A stretch of 61,545 nucleotides of DNA, taken from Bacillota bacterium (lineage in GTDB: Bacteria; Bacillota; Sulfobacillia; Sulfobacillales; Sulfobacillaceae). The stretch covers positions 1-61,545 of the forward strand of contig JAKADO010000007.1 of assembly GCA_021820485.1 (NCBI GenBank), read 5' to 3'. The notes below the pieces were generated by a model that was given only the letters and a program-made list of their open reading frames with translations, made no database searches and was not told the origin of the DNA. Shown in pieces: positions 31,776 through 42,771 of this stretch (position 1 is its first letter; each line of letters opens with the position of its first letter). The position numbers were made by a program, and so were the translations under genes.

Positions 31776-32863
31776 AGGCGGCGTCCCACGATCTGGTAGA
31801 TGGAGATCGGTTCATCCTTGCCTCGAATTTGGAACCGCCCGCAATTCTTCGCTTCGACTAACTCCTCAATCACATCGTAGGTGCTTTGGCTGACAAAGAT
31901 GGCGTTGTCGTGGCCATGAGTCAATCCTTCGATGCGCGACGCGACGTTGACGGCATCACCGATGACGGTATACTCCACGCGATCGGCCGATCCCACATGC
32001 CCCACCACCACTTCGCCGGTGTTAATGCCAATGCCGATTTTGAGCGGATCAAATCCGGGGCCATATCGGGTGTTGAACCCATCCAGGGCCTCCACCATGT
32101 CTAATGCGCAGAGCACCGCATTTTCCTGATTCTCGAGATGCGACACGGGGGCTCCAAAGACGGCCAACAGCCCGTCGCCCAGGAACTTGTTGACCGTGCC
32201 GTGATGGCGCCGCACGCAGTCTGTCATGAGACTGAAGTACTCGTTGAGGAGGGCCACCACATCCCGCGCATCCATCCGCGAGGCCCGCCGGGTGAAGTCG
32301 CGGATATCGGACATCAGCACCGACACAATCCGTGACTCTCCCCGAAAGAGATCCGGCCCGTCCGCATCGGCGTCGCCGAGCACATCCTCAAGCACGTGTG
32401 CTGGCACATATTTCTCGAAGAGGCGCATGATGCGCGCTTGGTCTTGAACCTTTTGCTGCAGCTCGCCAAGCAGTTGGCGATTCTTCATCTGCAGGCGAAC
32501 CAAATCGGCTGCCCCGTGCAATACCATCAAGAGCTCATTCTCATCCCAAGGCTTGGTGATGTATCGATACACGCGGCCATGATTAATCGCTTTGATGATA
32601 GCCTCGACATCGCTGAATCCCGTCAAGATCATCCGGATCGTATCCGGAAACTCCGGAATGATGGCCTCGAGAAACTGCACCCCCATCATCTCCGGCATGC
32701 GCTGGTCGGTAATGACTATGGGAATCTGATGTTGCCGCAGCAGCTTGACCGCCTCTCGGGCCGATGCGGTGGTATAAACTTTGAAATGCCGCCGGAACGC
32801 CGCGCGAAACGCCACCAGATTATGTTCTTCGTCATCCAAGTATAAGATTGATACGTCATCCAT
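31772..32863 (-). CDS. Response regulator-class III adenylate cyclase fusion
   Basis: A 363-residue signalling enzyme. The receiver domain spans residues 1-120 (ILYLDDEEHN; phospho-Asp in IVITDQRMPE; Thr in ILTGFSD; Lys in ITKPWD). A short coiled linker follows (LLGELQQKVQDQARIMRL). The cyclase domain spans ~180-360. Metal aspartates are in MSDIRDFT and FLGDGLLAVF. The adenine-selecting Lys is in VNKFLGDG and the Asp in VIGDAVNVASRIE, which also holds the transition-state Asn and Arg. All catalytic residues are present, so cAMP synthesis is expected. It is probably switched on by the large histidine kinase encoded directly upstream in the operon. GTG 32887 is an alternative start. Confidence 0.9.
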   Translation of the reverse strand: MDDVSILYLDDEEHNLVAFRAAFRRHFKVYTTASAREAVKLLRQHQIPIVITDQRMPEMMGVQFLEAIIPEFPDTIRMILTGFSDVEAIIKAINHGRVYRYITKPWDENELLMVLHGAADLVRLQMKNRQLLGELQQKVQDQARIMRLFEKYVPAHVLEDVLGDADADGPDLFRGESRIVSVLMSDIRDFTRRASRMDARDVVALLNEYFSLMTDCVRRHHGTVNKFLGDGLLAVFGAPVSHLENQENAVLCALDMVEALDGFNTRYGPGFDPLKIGIGINTGEVVVGHVGSADRVEYTVIGDAVNVASRIEGLTHGHDNAIFVSQSTYDVIEELVEAKNCGRFQIRGKDEPISIYQIVGRRL

Positions 32864-33017
32864 TCTTGCCGCTGCCACCGCACCCACCCTTTTAGTCCAT
32901 TGATATGGCTAGGCATCCCTGGTGCCTTTGTGTCCCGAAGTCGCCGGTATGATGATCGTTCGACCCTTGCCCCAGACCCTCCTGTTTGAGGCCTAGGGCA
33001 ACCCGCCGCGCCTGGGC

Positions 33018-36000
33018 CTAGCGTTGGTGAAGCGGCAGGCTAATGGAGAAGGTCGTACCCCGTCCCGGCTGGCTGTCGACCGCAATGCTTCCATGATGGT
33101 CAGTCACAATGCCGTAGGTAATGGACAATCCCAACCCGGTGCCCGAGCCCACCTCTTTGGTCGTGAAGAACGGTTCGAAAATGTGCCGGCGCACCTCGTC
33201 CGGCATGCCGTGCCCGGTATCGTGAATCCGGACGTGCACCTGATCCGCATCGGATTCGACCCAGATGTGAATCTCGCCGGTGTCGGGAATCGCCTGGACA
33301 GCATTGGCGAGGAGGTTCATCCATACCTGGTTGAGTTTTCCGGGGTATCCTTCAATTTCTGGGATGTGTTCGTCGTAGTGCCGAACCACCCGGATGTTCG
33401 GCTCATACCGACCGCGCAAGAGGGTAAGCGTCGACTCGATGCCCGCTCGGACATCCGTGACCTGCAACTCATTCTCGTCGGCCCGTGAAAACGTCCGGAG
33501 CTCGCCGACTATCGCGGCGGTCCGGCGAGCACCCTCTTCAATGCTCCGGAGAAGGTCGGACACCTCCTGCACCGTGTAATCGAGGTCAAAGCGTTCTCGG
33601 ATGGCGGCCGCCTGCTCGGCCATGCCGCCCTCCCTCAGGAGGGAATCATATCCGGATACCGCCTCCAGCAAGTCCTCAACATCCCGCTTCAAGGAGGGCA
33701 CGCTCGACGCCACGAAGTTAATGGGGTTGTTAATCTCATGGGCCACGCCCGCAGTTAGTTGGCCCAAGGACGCCATCTTTTCAGCCTCTACCATCTGCTG
33801 CTGGGTGCGGCGCAGCGCCTCGGTCCGTTCCTGAATCTCACGGTCCATGGTTTCGTACAGACGCGCGTTGATCATGGAAATGGCCGCCTGACCGGACAGC
33901 ATCCGCAAAACTTCGACCCGATCGGGAGTAAAGGCCCCGGCCGTTAAGTTGTTTTCCAAGTAGAGTGCACCTTCAGTCCGGCCTTGGCGGATCACCGGAA
34001 GACAGAGTACCGAACGGAGGTGGTGTTTCCGCACGAACAGATCGCGGACAAAACGTCCTTCTTCGCACGCGTTGTCGAGCACAATGGCAGAGCCGGTGCG
34101 AATCGCATATTGGATAATGCCGAGCGGCACCACATCTCCGAACTCCTGCAGGGGAAGGGACTTCAAGACCTGCCGCTGTCCCCGAGCGTCGGAAAACGCT
34201 TCGACAGCCCAGCCGCTTTGATGGGCCAAGATTAAGCAGCCCCGCTCGGCGCCGGCATTTTCCATCGACAGCGACAATAGTTGTGAAAGCAAGCGATCGG
34301 ACCGTACCTCGCCGGAGATGGCTTGGGACATACGCAGCACGGTGGACAAATCGACTGCATCGCCTGTCCTGGAACCCGTTTCCGAAGCCCCTGGCGTGCT
34401 CTTGTCCCATGCCGGAGCCGCTGCTCCGGCAGAAATGGCGCCGCGCAAATCTTCCGGAGGCAGCCACTGCGGATACTTTTCGCCGAGATCCCGAACCTTG
34501 GCGGCAGAGCCCCACTGGCCGTACAAATACCGTGCCTCAGTCAGGTACAAGCGCGCCAACCGCTCTTTGCCCTGTCTCGCCCAATAGCGACCGTGGAACT
34601 CGTTGGCCAGCGCTTGGATGTGCAGGAAGCCTTGCTTGGCTGCGCCCTCGATGGCTTCATCGTAGAGCGGCATTACACGGTGCCACGGCCGGCGCTTGAG
34701 GCTCCGGTATTCTGCCTCTATGAGTGCGTGCTTGTGCTGATAGTTGGCTGGCGAGGCCTCGGCCCAAACCGTGAACAGCCGGCGAATCCGCGACAAGTGC
34801 CGGGTGAAGCGATCTTTGGTGTCGGCGTCCACCCTGGGCCAAACCCGCGTCATACATAGTGCGTAGTTGAACAACACCTCTGGAGTCAGAAAGTCCACGA
34901 TGTCGGCACGAATGTGCATGCGCCGAAACGCCTCTTCGCCCGGTGCGATGCCGTCCTCGGGACGTCCCAGGATGAGACTGACCAGTGTCTTGACATAGGA
35001 CAGCAGCAGCGGGACGTCGCTGTCCAGAATGATGTTGACGTCTTCTGGAGTCTCTATAACCACCCCATCATGGCCGCGCAAGACATCCAAGGCTTGAATC
35101 ACCGGCTCCAGCATCTGCTGGGCCAAGTCCACCGAGAGTTCTTCCGCACGTTCATAGAGTCGTTTGCTCTCTTGACGGACGGCGTCGAGCTCGAATCCCG
35201 ACGCTATTTTGATTAATACGGGAGCCGCCGCATGAAGGCTGATGTGGTCCCACATGCCAATTCCCATACACAACTGCTCGAATTCAGCCAGGTAGTCGAG
35301 CGACGTTCTCAACGGATTTTTCCAGTGATTAATGGTGGTACCCATGGTGACGGCGGCATTAAGGCGTGGGCCTGTTCCAAACCTCTGGCTTGCGGCATAA
35401 CCGATTTCAGCCCAATCGACTATCCGTTCCAACGCATCCCTCTCGGTGATGCCCAGAATCGCCGGCATAGCCATGAACGCTGACCCGGTTGGCGGTGTAT
35501 ATCCCTGCTCCAGGGACAATTCCAACCGCAGGAGGCTCAAATATCCGTACCAGACTCGGTCGCTGCCAGCCGCATTCGAGATTACCATGATGGTCCGCAT
35601 AGCCGCGGCCAGCGTTGGATCCCGGTTCTCGGGAAATTCTATCAGCTCGTCGCGTGTCTTGGCCTCCACGGCGGCCCTGACCCGCTCATACAGAGCCAGC
35701 GCCTGACGCCGGGACACCCGGCGGTCTACAGGGATGTCAGCCCAAGCCAGCGCCTCGATCCCATCTACGACAGCCTCTGCGAGATCGCCGTGCGCCGTCA
35801 GCACGTTCAGCCGCCAACCTACGGCGGTCAATCGGTCAGAAACCTGGTGGGCCCGTTCGGCTATGAGACGGGCCAGTTCCATCGACTCCTGGGGGCGATT
35901 GACGACCCGCATCATCTGCATAAGCCCCATGTAAAGCTGGGTGGTCGTCGCGTTGTCGACATCCCAAGCGTCTGGCGGCAGTATGGATACCCCGGCCTCA

Positions 36001-38321
36001 TAATAGCTCAAGGCATCAAGCAATCGGCCCGCCTCCTCGGCATGATGGCCCGCGGCGAGATTGTCTCGGATAGCTTCCCACGTGTCTTCCGGCGATAAAT
36101 GCCCGACAACTTGGTTCCAGTGCGCGGCGATCGTCTCGAACGAATCGCGGAGCTGCGCGGCATCCCCGCTCGCTTTCATCCACCGCACAATCTGAAGGTG
36201 GGCTCGAGCCGCCTCCGACTGCGGGAGCTGTTGGGCCGCGGCCTCACGTACCCGCGGATGGGCAAATCGAAAACGCGTGGCAGCGCCTAGTATGGATGCC
36301 GATGCGGTCAAATCCGCCTGGCGTCCCCCAGTACCAGTGCCACTGCGCCGCAAGGCTTCGATAAGGGTGAGTTCAATTGCCCGATGAAGCAGGGCGACGG
36401 TCTCAGGCGTGGAGGCCGACAGAAGATGCGTCAAGAGGGGCTCATCAAATTCCTCGTCGATGCAGGATGCCAAACCGAGCATCTTGCGCGTGGCGTCATC
36501 CAGGCTATGGATGCGGTCCACTAGGAAGCTCCCCACGTTGTCGCTGCTGGGCGTATTACGAATCGCCTGGATATCCCAGACCCAACGGTTCCTTTCCGGA
36601 TCGACGGTCAGCACCCGCTGTTGCGTCCAAGCGCTCAACATCTGGTGGATGAAGAACGGATTGCCCTGGGTCTTCTGGGCGAGAACCTCGGCTAGGCCGC
36701 GTAGTTCCGCACCGGTCGCCACGAGCGCATTGGACAAGAGCTCGTGGATGTCATCGCAGGTCAACGGCTGTAAGACGCATTCGGTCAATGCCGGCGTGAG
36801 CGTACGGATGTCGTCCACGGTTTCGACCAACTCCGGGGACATAAGAGTCGGAATCGCCGTCCCAACTAAGAGAAAATGGTGCGCCATGCCTTCGTCAAAC
36901 AAGTACCGCAACATCTCGAGCGTGTCGCGGTCGGTCCATTGCATGTTATCCAGGAGCAGGGTTACGGGGCTTCCTGGTCTGCACAACACACTACACAAAC
37001 TGGCAAGCGCCGCCTCAAGCGCCACACGCGCCTCGTTCCAGCTTCGCACAGGCACCGGTGATGCCTGCGGCGTGAGATCCTGAAGATGGGCAATATGCGA
37101 CACCAAGATATCCGCGTGGCGGCCCAGCGTCCGCGAAAGACGATCACGCCAATCTTTCACAGCCTGGTCGGAAAGCTCCACCACCATCCCTAAAGCATCG
37201 TTGAGAGCCTGAAAAAGTGCCGTATAAGGCATGTTGGCATGCTCTGGGCGCAAGGTGGCCCGTCCCACGAGTCCACTACCGCTCCGCAACCGTTCGAAGG
37301 CTTCATCCATGAGGGCCGTTTTCCCGCTCCCTTCACCGCCCGTAACCATGACCCATTCTGCGGTCCCTTGTTCGACCCGCCCTCGAGCTTCCTGAATAGC
37401 TGACAACTCCGCCTCGCGTCCATACAGCCGGCGAGGAATGCGAAGGCGTGCAGAGAGGTCGCGCGCCCCTAATGGAAATGGCCTGATGCTTCCGCGATCC
37501 GTGAGCAAGTCCAGGCAGCGCCCTAAATCCTCCTCTAAGCCGCGAGCACTCTGGTATCGGTCGTCTGGATTTTTGGCCAAGAGCCGCAGCACGATGTCGG
37601 ATATCACGGGCGGAATCGGCCGGACGCTTTTCGACTGGAGTGCATCGGGAACACGCGCCAGGTGTGCGTGAACCATCTCCATGGGCGTTTCCCCGGAAAA
37701 CGGGGGGGCTCCCGTAAAGAGCGCATACAGGGTTGCACCGACGGCATACAGGTCGGCGCGTTCGTCCACGAGACGGTGGGTTCGGCCGGTTTGCTCGGGG
37801 GCCAGATAGGCCAAGGTTCCTTCCAGAGCGTCAAGGTCCACCCGCGCCTGCTGCTCTTGCACGAATCGGGTCGCGGTCCCGAAGTCGATTAGGGTGACCC
37901 ACCGCGTGCCCGGATCGATGAGCGCGTTCTGGGGATTGATATCGCGATGAATGACCCCGGACCCGTGAATGGCAGCCACGGCTGCGGTGAGTGCCCGAGC
38001 AGCCTCGAGGATTTCCCGAAGCGTCCGATTGCTCGCCATCCACGCATCCAAGGTCGACAGATTCAAATCCTCGAGAACAAGCACCGGCGCTGTCTGATGC
38101 TCCCCTATCCCCAACGTTTTCACGGCCCCGCGGCCATTCAGGTGGGTGAGGATATCGCACTCATGTCGATAGCGCGCCAGAACCCCGGCGTCGGGATACG
38201 GCTGGGCCGCTTTCTTCAACACCACGGCCCGGCCGTCTTCCACGCGCTGCGCCCGAAACACCTGTGTGGTGGCGCTCGCATATATTTGCCGGCCAAACCG
38301 GTAATCCTTGAGTTCCATCAT
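33018..38321 (-). CDS. Giant Ser/Thr kinase-NTPase-GAF-histidine kinase
   Basis: A 1767-residue multidomain sensor. The Ser/Thr kinase (~1-270) has [23 protein letters not shown] and [11 protein letters not shown]. An AAA/ORC-like NTPase (~300-600) has Walker [14 protein letters not shown] long TPR-like helical middle spans ~650-1290. GAF lies at ~1310-1480 ([32 protein letters not shown]). HisKA carries the His in [18 protein letters not shown]. HATPase is at ~1655-1765 ([34 protein letters not shown]). The layout is that of the trifunctional kinases of cyanobacteria and proteobacteria. It likely integrates a signal and phosphorylates the receiver of the adenylate cyclase next in the operon. 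The HRDINPQN loop has Ile in place of the usual Leu/Val but keeps the catalytic Asp. Confidence 0.92.
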   Translation of the reverse strand: MMELKDYRFGRQIYASATTQVFRAQRVEDGRAVVLKKAAQPYPDAGVLARYRHECDILTHLNGRGAVKTLGIGEHQTAPVLVLEDLNLSTLDAWMASNRTLREILEAARALTAAVAAIHGSGVIHRDINPQNALIDPGTRWVTLIDFGTATRFVQEQQARVDLDALEGTLAYLAPEQTGRTHRLVDERADLYAVGATLYALFTGAPPFSGETPMEMVHAHLARVPDALQSKSVRPIPPVISDIVLRLLAKNPDDRYQSARGLEEDLGRCLDLLTDRGSIRPFPLGARDLSARLRIPRRLYGREAELSAIQEARGRVEQGTAEWVMVTGGEGSGKTALMDEAFERLRSGSGLVGRATLRPEHANMPYTALFQALNDALGMVVELSDQAVKDWRDRLSRTLGRHADILVSHIAHLQDLTPQASPVPVRSWNEARVALEAALASLCSVLCRPGSPVTLLLDNMQWTDRDTLEMLRYLFDEGMAHHFLLVGTAIPTLMSPELVETVDDIRTLTPALTECVLQPLTCDDIHELLSNALVATGAELRGLAEVLAQKTQGNPFFIHQMLSAWTQQRVLTVDPERNRWVWDIQAIRNTPSSDNVGSFLVDRIHSLDDATRKMLGLASCIDEEFDEPLLTHLLSASTPETVALLHRAIELTLIEALRRSGTGTGGRQADLTASASILGAATRFRFAHPRVREAAAQQLPQSEAARAHLQIVRWMKASGDAAQLRDSFETIAAHWNQVVGHLSPEDTWEAIRDNLAAGHHAEEAGRLLDALSYYEAGVSILPPDAWDVDNATTTQLYMGLMQMMRVVNRPQESMELARLIAERAHQVSDRLTAVGWRLNVLTAHGDLAEAVVDGIEALAWADIPVDRRVSRRQALALYERVRAAVEAKTRDELIEFPENRDPTLAAAMRTIMVISNAAGSDRVWYGYLSLLRLELSLEQGYTPPTGSAFMAMPAILGITERDALERIVDWAEIGYAASQRFGTGPRLNAAVTMGTTINHWKNPLRTSLDYLAEFEQLCMGIGMWDHISLHAAAPVLIKIASGFELDAVRQESKRLYERAEELSVDLAQQMLEPVIQALDVLRGHDGVVIETPEDVNIILDSDVPLLLSYVKTLVSLILGRPEDGIAPGEEAFRRMHIRADIVDFLTPEVLFNYALCMTRVWPRVDADTKDRFTRHLSRIRRLFTVWAEASPANYQHKHALIEAEYRSLKRRPWHRVMPLYDEAIEGAAKQGFLHIQALANEFHGRYWARQGKERLARLYLTEARYLYGQWGSAAKVRDLGEKYPQWLPPEDLRGAISAGAAAPAWDKSTPGASETGSRTGDAVDLSTVLRMSQAISGEVRSDRLLSQLLSLSMENAGAERGCLILAHQSGWAVEAFSDARGQRQVLKSLPLQEFGDVVPLGIIQYAIRTGSAIVLDNACEEGRFVRDLFVRKHHLRSVLCLPVIRQGRTEGALYLENNLTAGAFTPDRVEVLRMLSGQAAISMINARLYETMDREIQERTEALRRTQQQMVEAEKMASLGQLTAGVAHEINNPINFVASSVPSLKRDVEDLLEAVSGYDSLLREGGMAEQAAAIRERFDLDYTVQEVSDLLRSIEEGARRTAAIVGELRTFSRADENELQVTDVRAGIESTLTLLRGRYEPNIRVVRHYDEHIPEIEGYPGKLNQVWMNLLANAVQAIPDTGEIHIWVESDADQVHVRIHDTGHGMPDEVRRHIFEPFFTTKEVGSGTGLGLSITYGIVTDHHGSIAVDSQPGRGTTFSISLPLHQR

Positions 38322-38384
38322 CCCTGCTTCGCCCTTTCATCCAGCCAAGTGACCCGCCATATGGATTTGGCATCCCACGGCACC

Positions 38385-38831
38385 TCAGACCAGTAGTTGA
38401 TTGGCCTCGCGCAGGCGTCTCGACAAGGTTGAGGCAATATCGGTCATAATGCGTTGGGCGAGCCTCGGCTGCCGGTTTGCCAATTCCAGATAGGCCTCAT
38501 GGTCCAAGACGCGAGCCGAACCGTTTGTGAGCGCCTGGACCTGACCCGAACGGGGCAACCCGTCTACGAACGATTGCTCACCGAAAATAGACCCTGCTCC
38601 CACTTCTGCCACGTCGCGGGTATTATCCTCATCTCCCAGGGTAATCACCAGGCGACCGGCCAGCACGACGAACATGGACCGATCGGTCCACCCCGGCGAC
38701 ACCAACACGTCTCCGGCCTCAAATGTGATTTCGCGCGTCCACGACAACAACTGCACCCATTCTTGAGGCGTCGCGTCCTTCAGGAACGGCTGCAGACCGG
38801 GACCCAATGCGTCGTTGGAAAACGCCTCCAT
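38385..38831 (-). CDS. Stand-alone cyclic-nucleotide-binding protein
   Basis: A 148-residue single CNB domain. The phosphate-binding cassette FGEQSFVDGLPRSGQV keeps the Glu and Arg that hold the ribose and phosphate of cAMP. It has no DNA-binding HTH, unlike CRP. It lies in the operon that encodes an adenylate cyclase, 63 bp upstream of the giant kinase gene, so cAMP is its probable ligand. It may act as a cAMP-responsive regulator of a neighbour through protein contact. Confidence 0.88.
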   Translation of the reverse strand: MEAFSNDALGPGLQPFLKDATPQEWVQLLSWTREITFEAGDVLVSPGWTDRSMFVVLAGRLVITLGDEDNTRDVAEVGAGSIFGEQSFVDGLPRSGQVQALTNGSARVLDHEAYLELANRQPRLAQRIMTDIASTLSRRLREANQLLV

Positions 38832-38870
38832 GACTAGACCTCCTCCCCTCTGCTAACCGGCACATTCCGC

Positions 38871-40580
38871 TTATTCATCATGCGTCGTGGCGGAATCCCT
38901 GACCACGGTCATCAGGGCCTCTGCCATCCGCTCATGTGCATCGGCCAATTGCCGATAGTAGGTAGTCCGGCTTATGGCCAGCCGAGTCGCAATGGCATCG
39001 GCGGTACCGGGCTTCTCGACATAGGTCACCCGTAAAAGGCGTTGATGCTCCAGTGTCAGCGGGGACGGTGCATCAGCGGCCACCAGAATACCCAGCATCA
39101 AATCCTGAAAGGCCTTTCCGCTCATACCGAGGCGATGGTCGCGGGCCAAATCGTTGAGATAACTCACGCGGTGAAATCCCCGCAGTGCCGACCTAACCGC
39201 GGCCTCCGTAATCGGTGGGAACATCTGGGCGGCTTCCCTCGGCTCCGGTGACACCATGGCCGACAACCATTCGGCGGGCGTGACCGATCGACAGTCGATC
39301 CCAATGCCGCGGTCCCCTTCCTCCGCCAACAGCGGGGTTCCCCGGGTCAGCGCGGCCACTTCGCCCCACGCCGGGGACTCCCGAGACACCCAGCCCATGC
39401 CCGACGACGCCAACAAATCCACGACCAACGCGGCGGCCATAAGGCGCGCCATCTGCAGCCGGAGGCCATCCGAACATCCCGCACTGAGGGTGAGTTGCGC
39501 GTCCACTCGTCCTGTCGCCGACGAATCGCTGGACGGCACCCAGGCGCCAGCAGCAACTCCGTCGCCGTGCCTATCCCGCACGACCCAAACGGGTCCTGGC
39601 CAATCCGCCGGCCACGTAAGCCCGCGTGGCGCCGTGCCGCCCTCGCCGTGACGCACCACATGCCATTCCCAAGCGTTGGGCAACCGAACCGGCGCCGACT
39701 CGGGTTTCCCGGCAGCGGCGGCGGCCCCGAGAGCGGCTGCAAGCCAGACGCCCTGCGGCGGCGTCAGTTCGTACCACCCCTTAGCCGCACGGTCCCCGGC
39801 CCGCTTCAGCCACTGTGCATAGCGCTCAGGGGCGGACGCCGCAAAGTCACGGCGAATCACCGCGGCCGCGGCGCCCTCTAACGCGAGCCATCGTCCCCTG
39901 TATTGGACCCACGAGCAGTCGCGCAGCGTCGCGTAAGCTTCACGGGGAATCACTTGTCCAGCGATGGCGGCTATGGCGTCGGGTGTGGCCGCTTCCACCA
40001 AACACAGCGCTTCTAATAGACTGGGCGCCCCCGAGAGGAGCGCATCGGCCAAGGCGGCCTCCGCCGAGAAGCGCTGAGCGCCATCCATCGGCTGAATCAG
40101 CCCGGGAAAGCCCATGTTCTGATCCTGGGCGTCTTCGGGTGGCCGCGCGCACAGGTGAATCACCTCGGCGCCTGCCGCTTGGACACGCCGGCGGGTCGCC
40201 GCAATCAGCATCACATTCGGAGGAATTTGTGCGGCAGTGCGGCGATCCGTGAGCCACGCTACAGTCTGGGAACTCTCCTCGGCGTGATCGACCACCAGAA
40301 TCCGTTTCACGGCAGGTGTGGTCCAAACCGCCGCCTGGGTCTGGGTCGGTTGACTCCCGGTCTCCATCCAACCGCGTGCGCCCAAGATCGCCACTAAGCG
40401 CGGAGGATCGATGGGTTCGAGTCGTCCATCAAACCTGAGAATCTCTGCACCGGCGGCCAAGGCCGCCGCTAGCACAGACTCAAGCGCCGTACTCTTTCCA
40501 GTGCCGGGGGCACCCGTCACCACCAGAACCCGCGGAGGGGCCTCTTGGGTGTTGAGCCACACCTCAACTCGTGGGGTCAA
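38871..40580 (-). CDS. P-loop NTPase with C-terminal HTH (MalT/LuxR-like)
   Basis: The protein has Walker A VTGAPGTGKSTALES near residues 21-35, a Walker B-like RILVVDHAEES, a helical middle, and a C-terminal HTH (ATRLAISRTTYYRQLADAHE). This is consistent with a STAND-type regulator. TTG 40580 gives 569 residues. The N-terminus is odd: a strong GGGAGGTG site precedes ATG 40644, but that ATG reads only seven codons. The main frame opens one base off at 40640 (VIRARSERLGQQERQ) and looks protein-like. Either a single-base indel separates the real start from the gene, or initiation is at TTG. It is part of the cAMP operon. Confidence 0.7.
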   Translation of the reverse strand: MTPRVEVWLNTQEAPPRVLVVTGAPGTGKSTALESVLAAALAAGAEILRFDGRLEPIDPPRLVAILGARGWMETGSQPTQTQAAVWTTPAVKRILVVDHAEESSQTVAWLTDRRTAAQIPPNVMLIAATRRRVQAAGAEVIHLCARPPEDAQDQNMGFPGLIQPMDGAQRFSAEAALADALLSGAPSLLEALCLVEAATPDAIAAIAGQVIPREAYATLRDCSWVQYRGRWLALEGAAAAVIRRDFAASAPERYAQWLKRAGDRAAKGWYELTPPQGVWLAAALGAAAAAGKPESAPVRLPNAWEWHVVRHGEGGTAPRGLTWPADWPGPVWVVRDRHGDGVAAGAWVPSSDSSATGRVDAQLTLSAGCSDGLRLQMARLMAAALVVDLLASSGMGWVSRESPAWGEVAALTRGTPLLAEEGDRGIGIDCRSVTPAEWLSAMVSPEPREAAQMFPPITEAAVRSALRGFHRVSYLNDLARDHRLGMSGKAFQDLMLGILVAADAPSPLTLEHQRLLRVTYVEKPGTADAIATRLAISRTTYYRQLADAHERMAEALMTVVRDSATTHDE

Positions 40581-40718
40581 AGGGCTGGGGGCAGCCTGTC
40601 GCTCTTGCTGCCCCAGTCGTTCACTGCGTGCGCGAATAACTCATGACACCTCCCTGACAGATGACCATATTTCGCGGCCAAAACCTCCCAGTCCTGCTTT
40701 TGCTCCTGAGGACCAGCG

Positions 40719-42557
40719 TCACACCGTCTCAAGCACGGCGAGGTATTGGGTCGTATGCCGAAGCCGCTCGGACAAGATCCGCGCCACGTCGATCATCACC
40801 TCACGCCCCAATTCGGGATAGGCGTCGGCCAATGCCAGAAAGCTCCCCCATTCCAAACGAAGGGCCCTCCCTGCGGTCACGCCCCGAATCGCAGCGGACC
40901 GGGGATCCCCGTCCACAAAGGCCTGTTCCCCGAAAACGGCGCCCGGTTTGATGAGCGTCAACCGGCGCGGCGTGCCCGTCGAAGATGGCACCAAGACCTC
41001 CATTTGCCCGCTTATGACCAAGTATAGTGCGCGGTCCGCGGCCCCCGATTCCACCATCATGTCTCCCGGCTCGAAGGTGACCGGAGTCGTGTAGGACAGC
41101 AGCACATCCCATTGATCGCGGGGCAAGTTTCCGAGCAGCACCATGCGCTCAGCCGGCATGGGGATGCCGAAATCGGACAGGCTTTCCGCCGGGTGCGGCG
41201 CATAGGCGGCCCCTACCCCTTGGGTTATCATTTCGACGTCCCGCTCTGTCTCGGACTCCTGGGCGAGATCATCGGCCGCGATCCCCGCCTGAGTCACCTC
41301 AGCGGCTAATGCCTGATCGCGCGCTATTCGGATGCGGAGGTGAGAGGCGCTCGCCCTATACAGAATGGCGGCCACCACGCCCACCAGCACCAACCCGCCA
41401 AACAACACATGCGGCACATGCAACAGCGCACTGCCGACCCATGTCCCAGCGAATACACCGAAAGACATGGCGGACGTGACGGTTGAGAAGTAGAGACCTT
41501 CACGACCCGACCGAGGCAACTCCCCCAACAAGTCGTTGATTTTAGTGGACCAGACAACCTCACCCAAGCTGTACAACACCATGCCCACGACCCAGCCGAC
41601 GATGGTGTTGAGGAACCCACCGAGAGCCAGCCCCAGAGCAGTCGCAACGCTGCCGATGCCGAACCACAGATAGGGGCGGGCGGATGGCATAAATTTCATA
41701 GCCAAGGGCTGGCAAATCACCACAATGACCGAATCGATCGCCATCAGCGGTCCGTACCAATGAATCCCGTGGGCGATGCCGCCGGTAAGGCGAAGCGGGA
41801 CCGAGGCGCTCAACTGAGACTCGACCAAAATCAACATCATGGCCGCCAACGCGCCGTAGAGCAAAGCCCGGTCCCCGGCCGCGGTGCGGAAGGCACCGAT
41901 GATGCCGTGCTGCTCCCCGGCCTTCTTCTCAGCGGCCAGCACGGCCCGGGACTGCATTAAGATGGCGGCCACCACCAGCGCTTGGAAGATCCGCACAAAC
42001 AACATCACGACGAAGGGAATGCCAGATGTCCCACCTTGCAGCACTTCGGCGGAGAGCAGCAAACCGACCAGAATTCCCACGTTGCTAATCCAGTATTGAT
42101 AGTTCTGCGCAATGCCGCGGTGCTCTCCCGCCACAACACGGTTTATCATGGCAGCGGGTCCGCTCCTGACGACACCCATCACGGCACCGGATACCACCAG
42201 CATGGCGCCGACCCCCACCGCATTATGGACCACCGCGATGCCGGCATAAGCCAACCCCGACACCAACATGGCCACGATAGAAGCCCTGCCGGACCCGAGG
42301 TGGTCAATGAGGAAACCGCCCACCATGCCCAACAGAAGCTCTATCAGATACGGCAAGCCGACGAGAAATCCGCTGACCGCAAGCGGAAAGTGGAGCGTAG
42401 ACCGCAAGTAAATGGCCATGAAGGGTAAGACCATGTACTGCGAAACTTGGGAGCAAAATACGATGCCCAGCAACATCGGCACGCGCCGATCTTTCAGTAC
42501 TTCCATGATGGAAGGCTTCGGCGGGGCCGCTGCCTTTCCGGTGGCCACTTGGCTCAT
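40719..42557 (-). CDS. MFS transporter fused to a cAMP-binding domain
   Basis: The 612-residue protein has an MFS transporter (residues ~20-415) with about 12 TM segments and motif A in GGFLIDHLGSGRASIV. An acidic linker follows, then a cyclic-nucleotide-binding domain (~465-600) with the cassette FGEQAFVDGDPRSAAIRGV. The cassette keeps the Glu and Arg for cAMP and is closely similar to that of the stand-alone CNB protein two genes downstream. This suggests transport directly gated by cAMP made by the cyclase in the same operon. MFS-CNB fusions exist but are uncommon. It is the first gene of the operon, just after a terminator. Confidence 0.9.
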   Translation of the reverse strand: MSQVATGKAAAPPKPSIMEVLKDRRVPMLLGIVFCSQVSQYMVLPFMAIYLRSTLHFPLAVSGFLVGLPYLIELLLGMVGGFLIDHLGSGRASIVAMLVSGLAYAGIAVVHNAVGVGAMLVVSGAVMGVVRSGPAAMINRVVAGEHRGIAQNYQYWISNVGILVGLLLSAEVLQGGTSGIPFVVMLFVRIFQALVVAAILMQSRAVLAAEKKAGEQHGIIGAFRTAAGDRALLYGALAAMMLILVESQLSASVPLRLTGGIAHGIHWYGPLMAIDSVIVVICQPLAMKFMPSARPYLWFGIGSVATALGLALGGFLNTIVGWVVGMVLYSLGEVVWSTKINDLLGELPRSGREGLYFSTVTSAMSFGVFAGTWVGSALLHVPHVLFGGLVLVGVVAAILYRASASHLRIRIARDQALAAEVTQAGIAADDLAQESETERDVEMITQGVGAAYAPHPAESLSDFGIPMPAERMVLLGNLPRDQWDVLLSYTTPVTFEPGDMMVESGAADRALYLVISGQMEVLVPSSTGTPRRLTLIKPGAVFGEQAFVDGDPRSAAIRGVTAGRALRLEWGSFLALADAYPELGREVMIDVARILSERLRHTTQYLAVLETV

Positions 42558-42716
42558 TGGTTCACACCCATCCTCTCATGTTCTCCTGGATTTGAAATCC
42601 TCTGCCACTGACGATATCAGCCCGCATCGTCCCAGACGTCCCGCGATTGTTCCAAAATTGTCCCAACCGTCCCACGCCGGGCGTGCGCCGCGGTCCCGAC
42701 CCCGCAAGCGGCAGAG

Positions 42717-42751
42717 AAAACCCCCACGCAGCATCGACTGCTGTGTGGGGG
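42717..42751 (-). terminator. Terminator upstream of the cAMP operon
   Basis: CCCCCACACAGCA and TGCTGCGTGGGGG pair over 13 bp with one mismatch, followed on the minus strand by TTTTCTC. It ends the small gene at 42772 and insulates the cAMP operon, whose first gene starts at 42557. Confidence 0.85.
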
Positions 42752-42771
42752 TGGATTTCACCAAGACGTAT

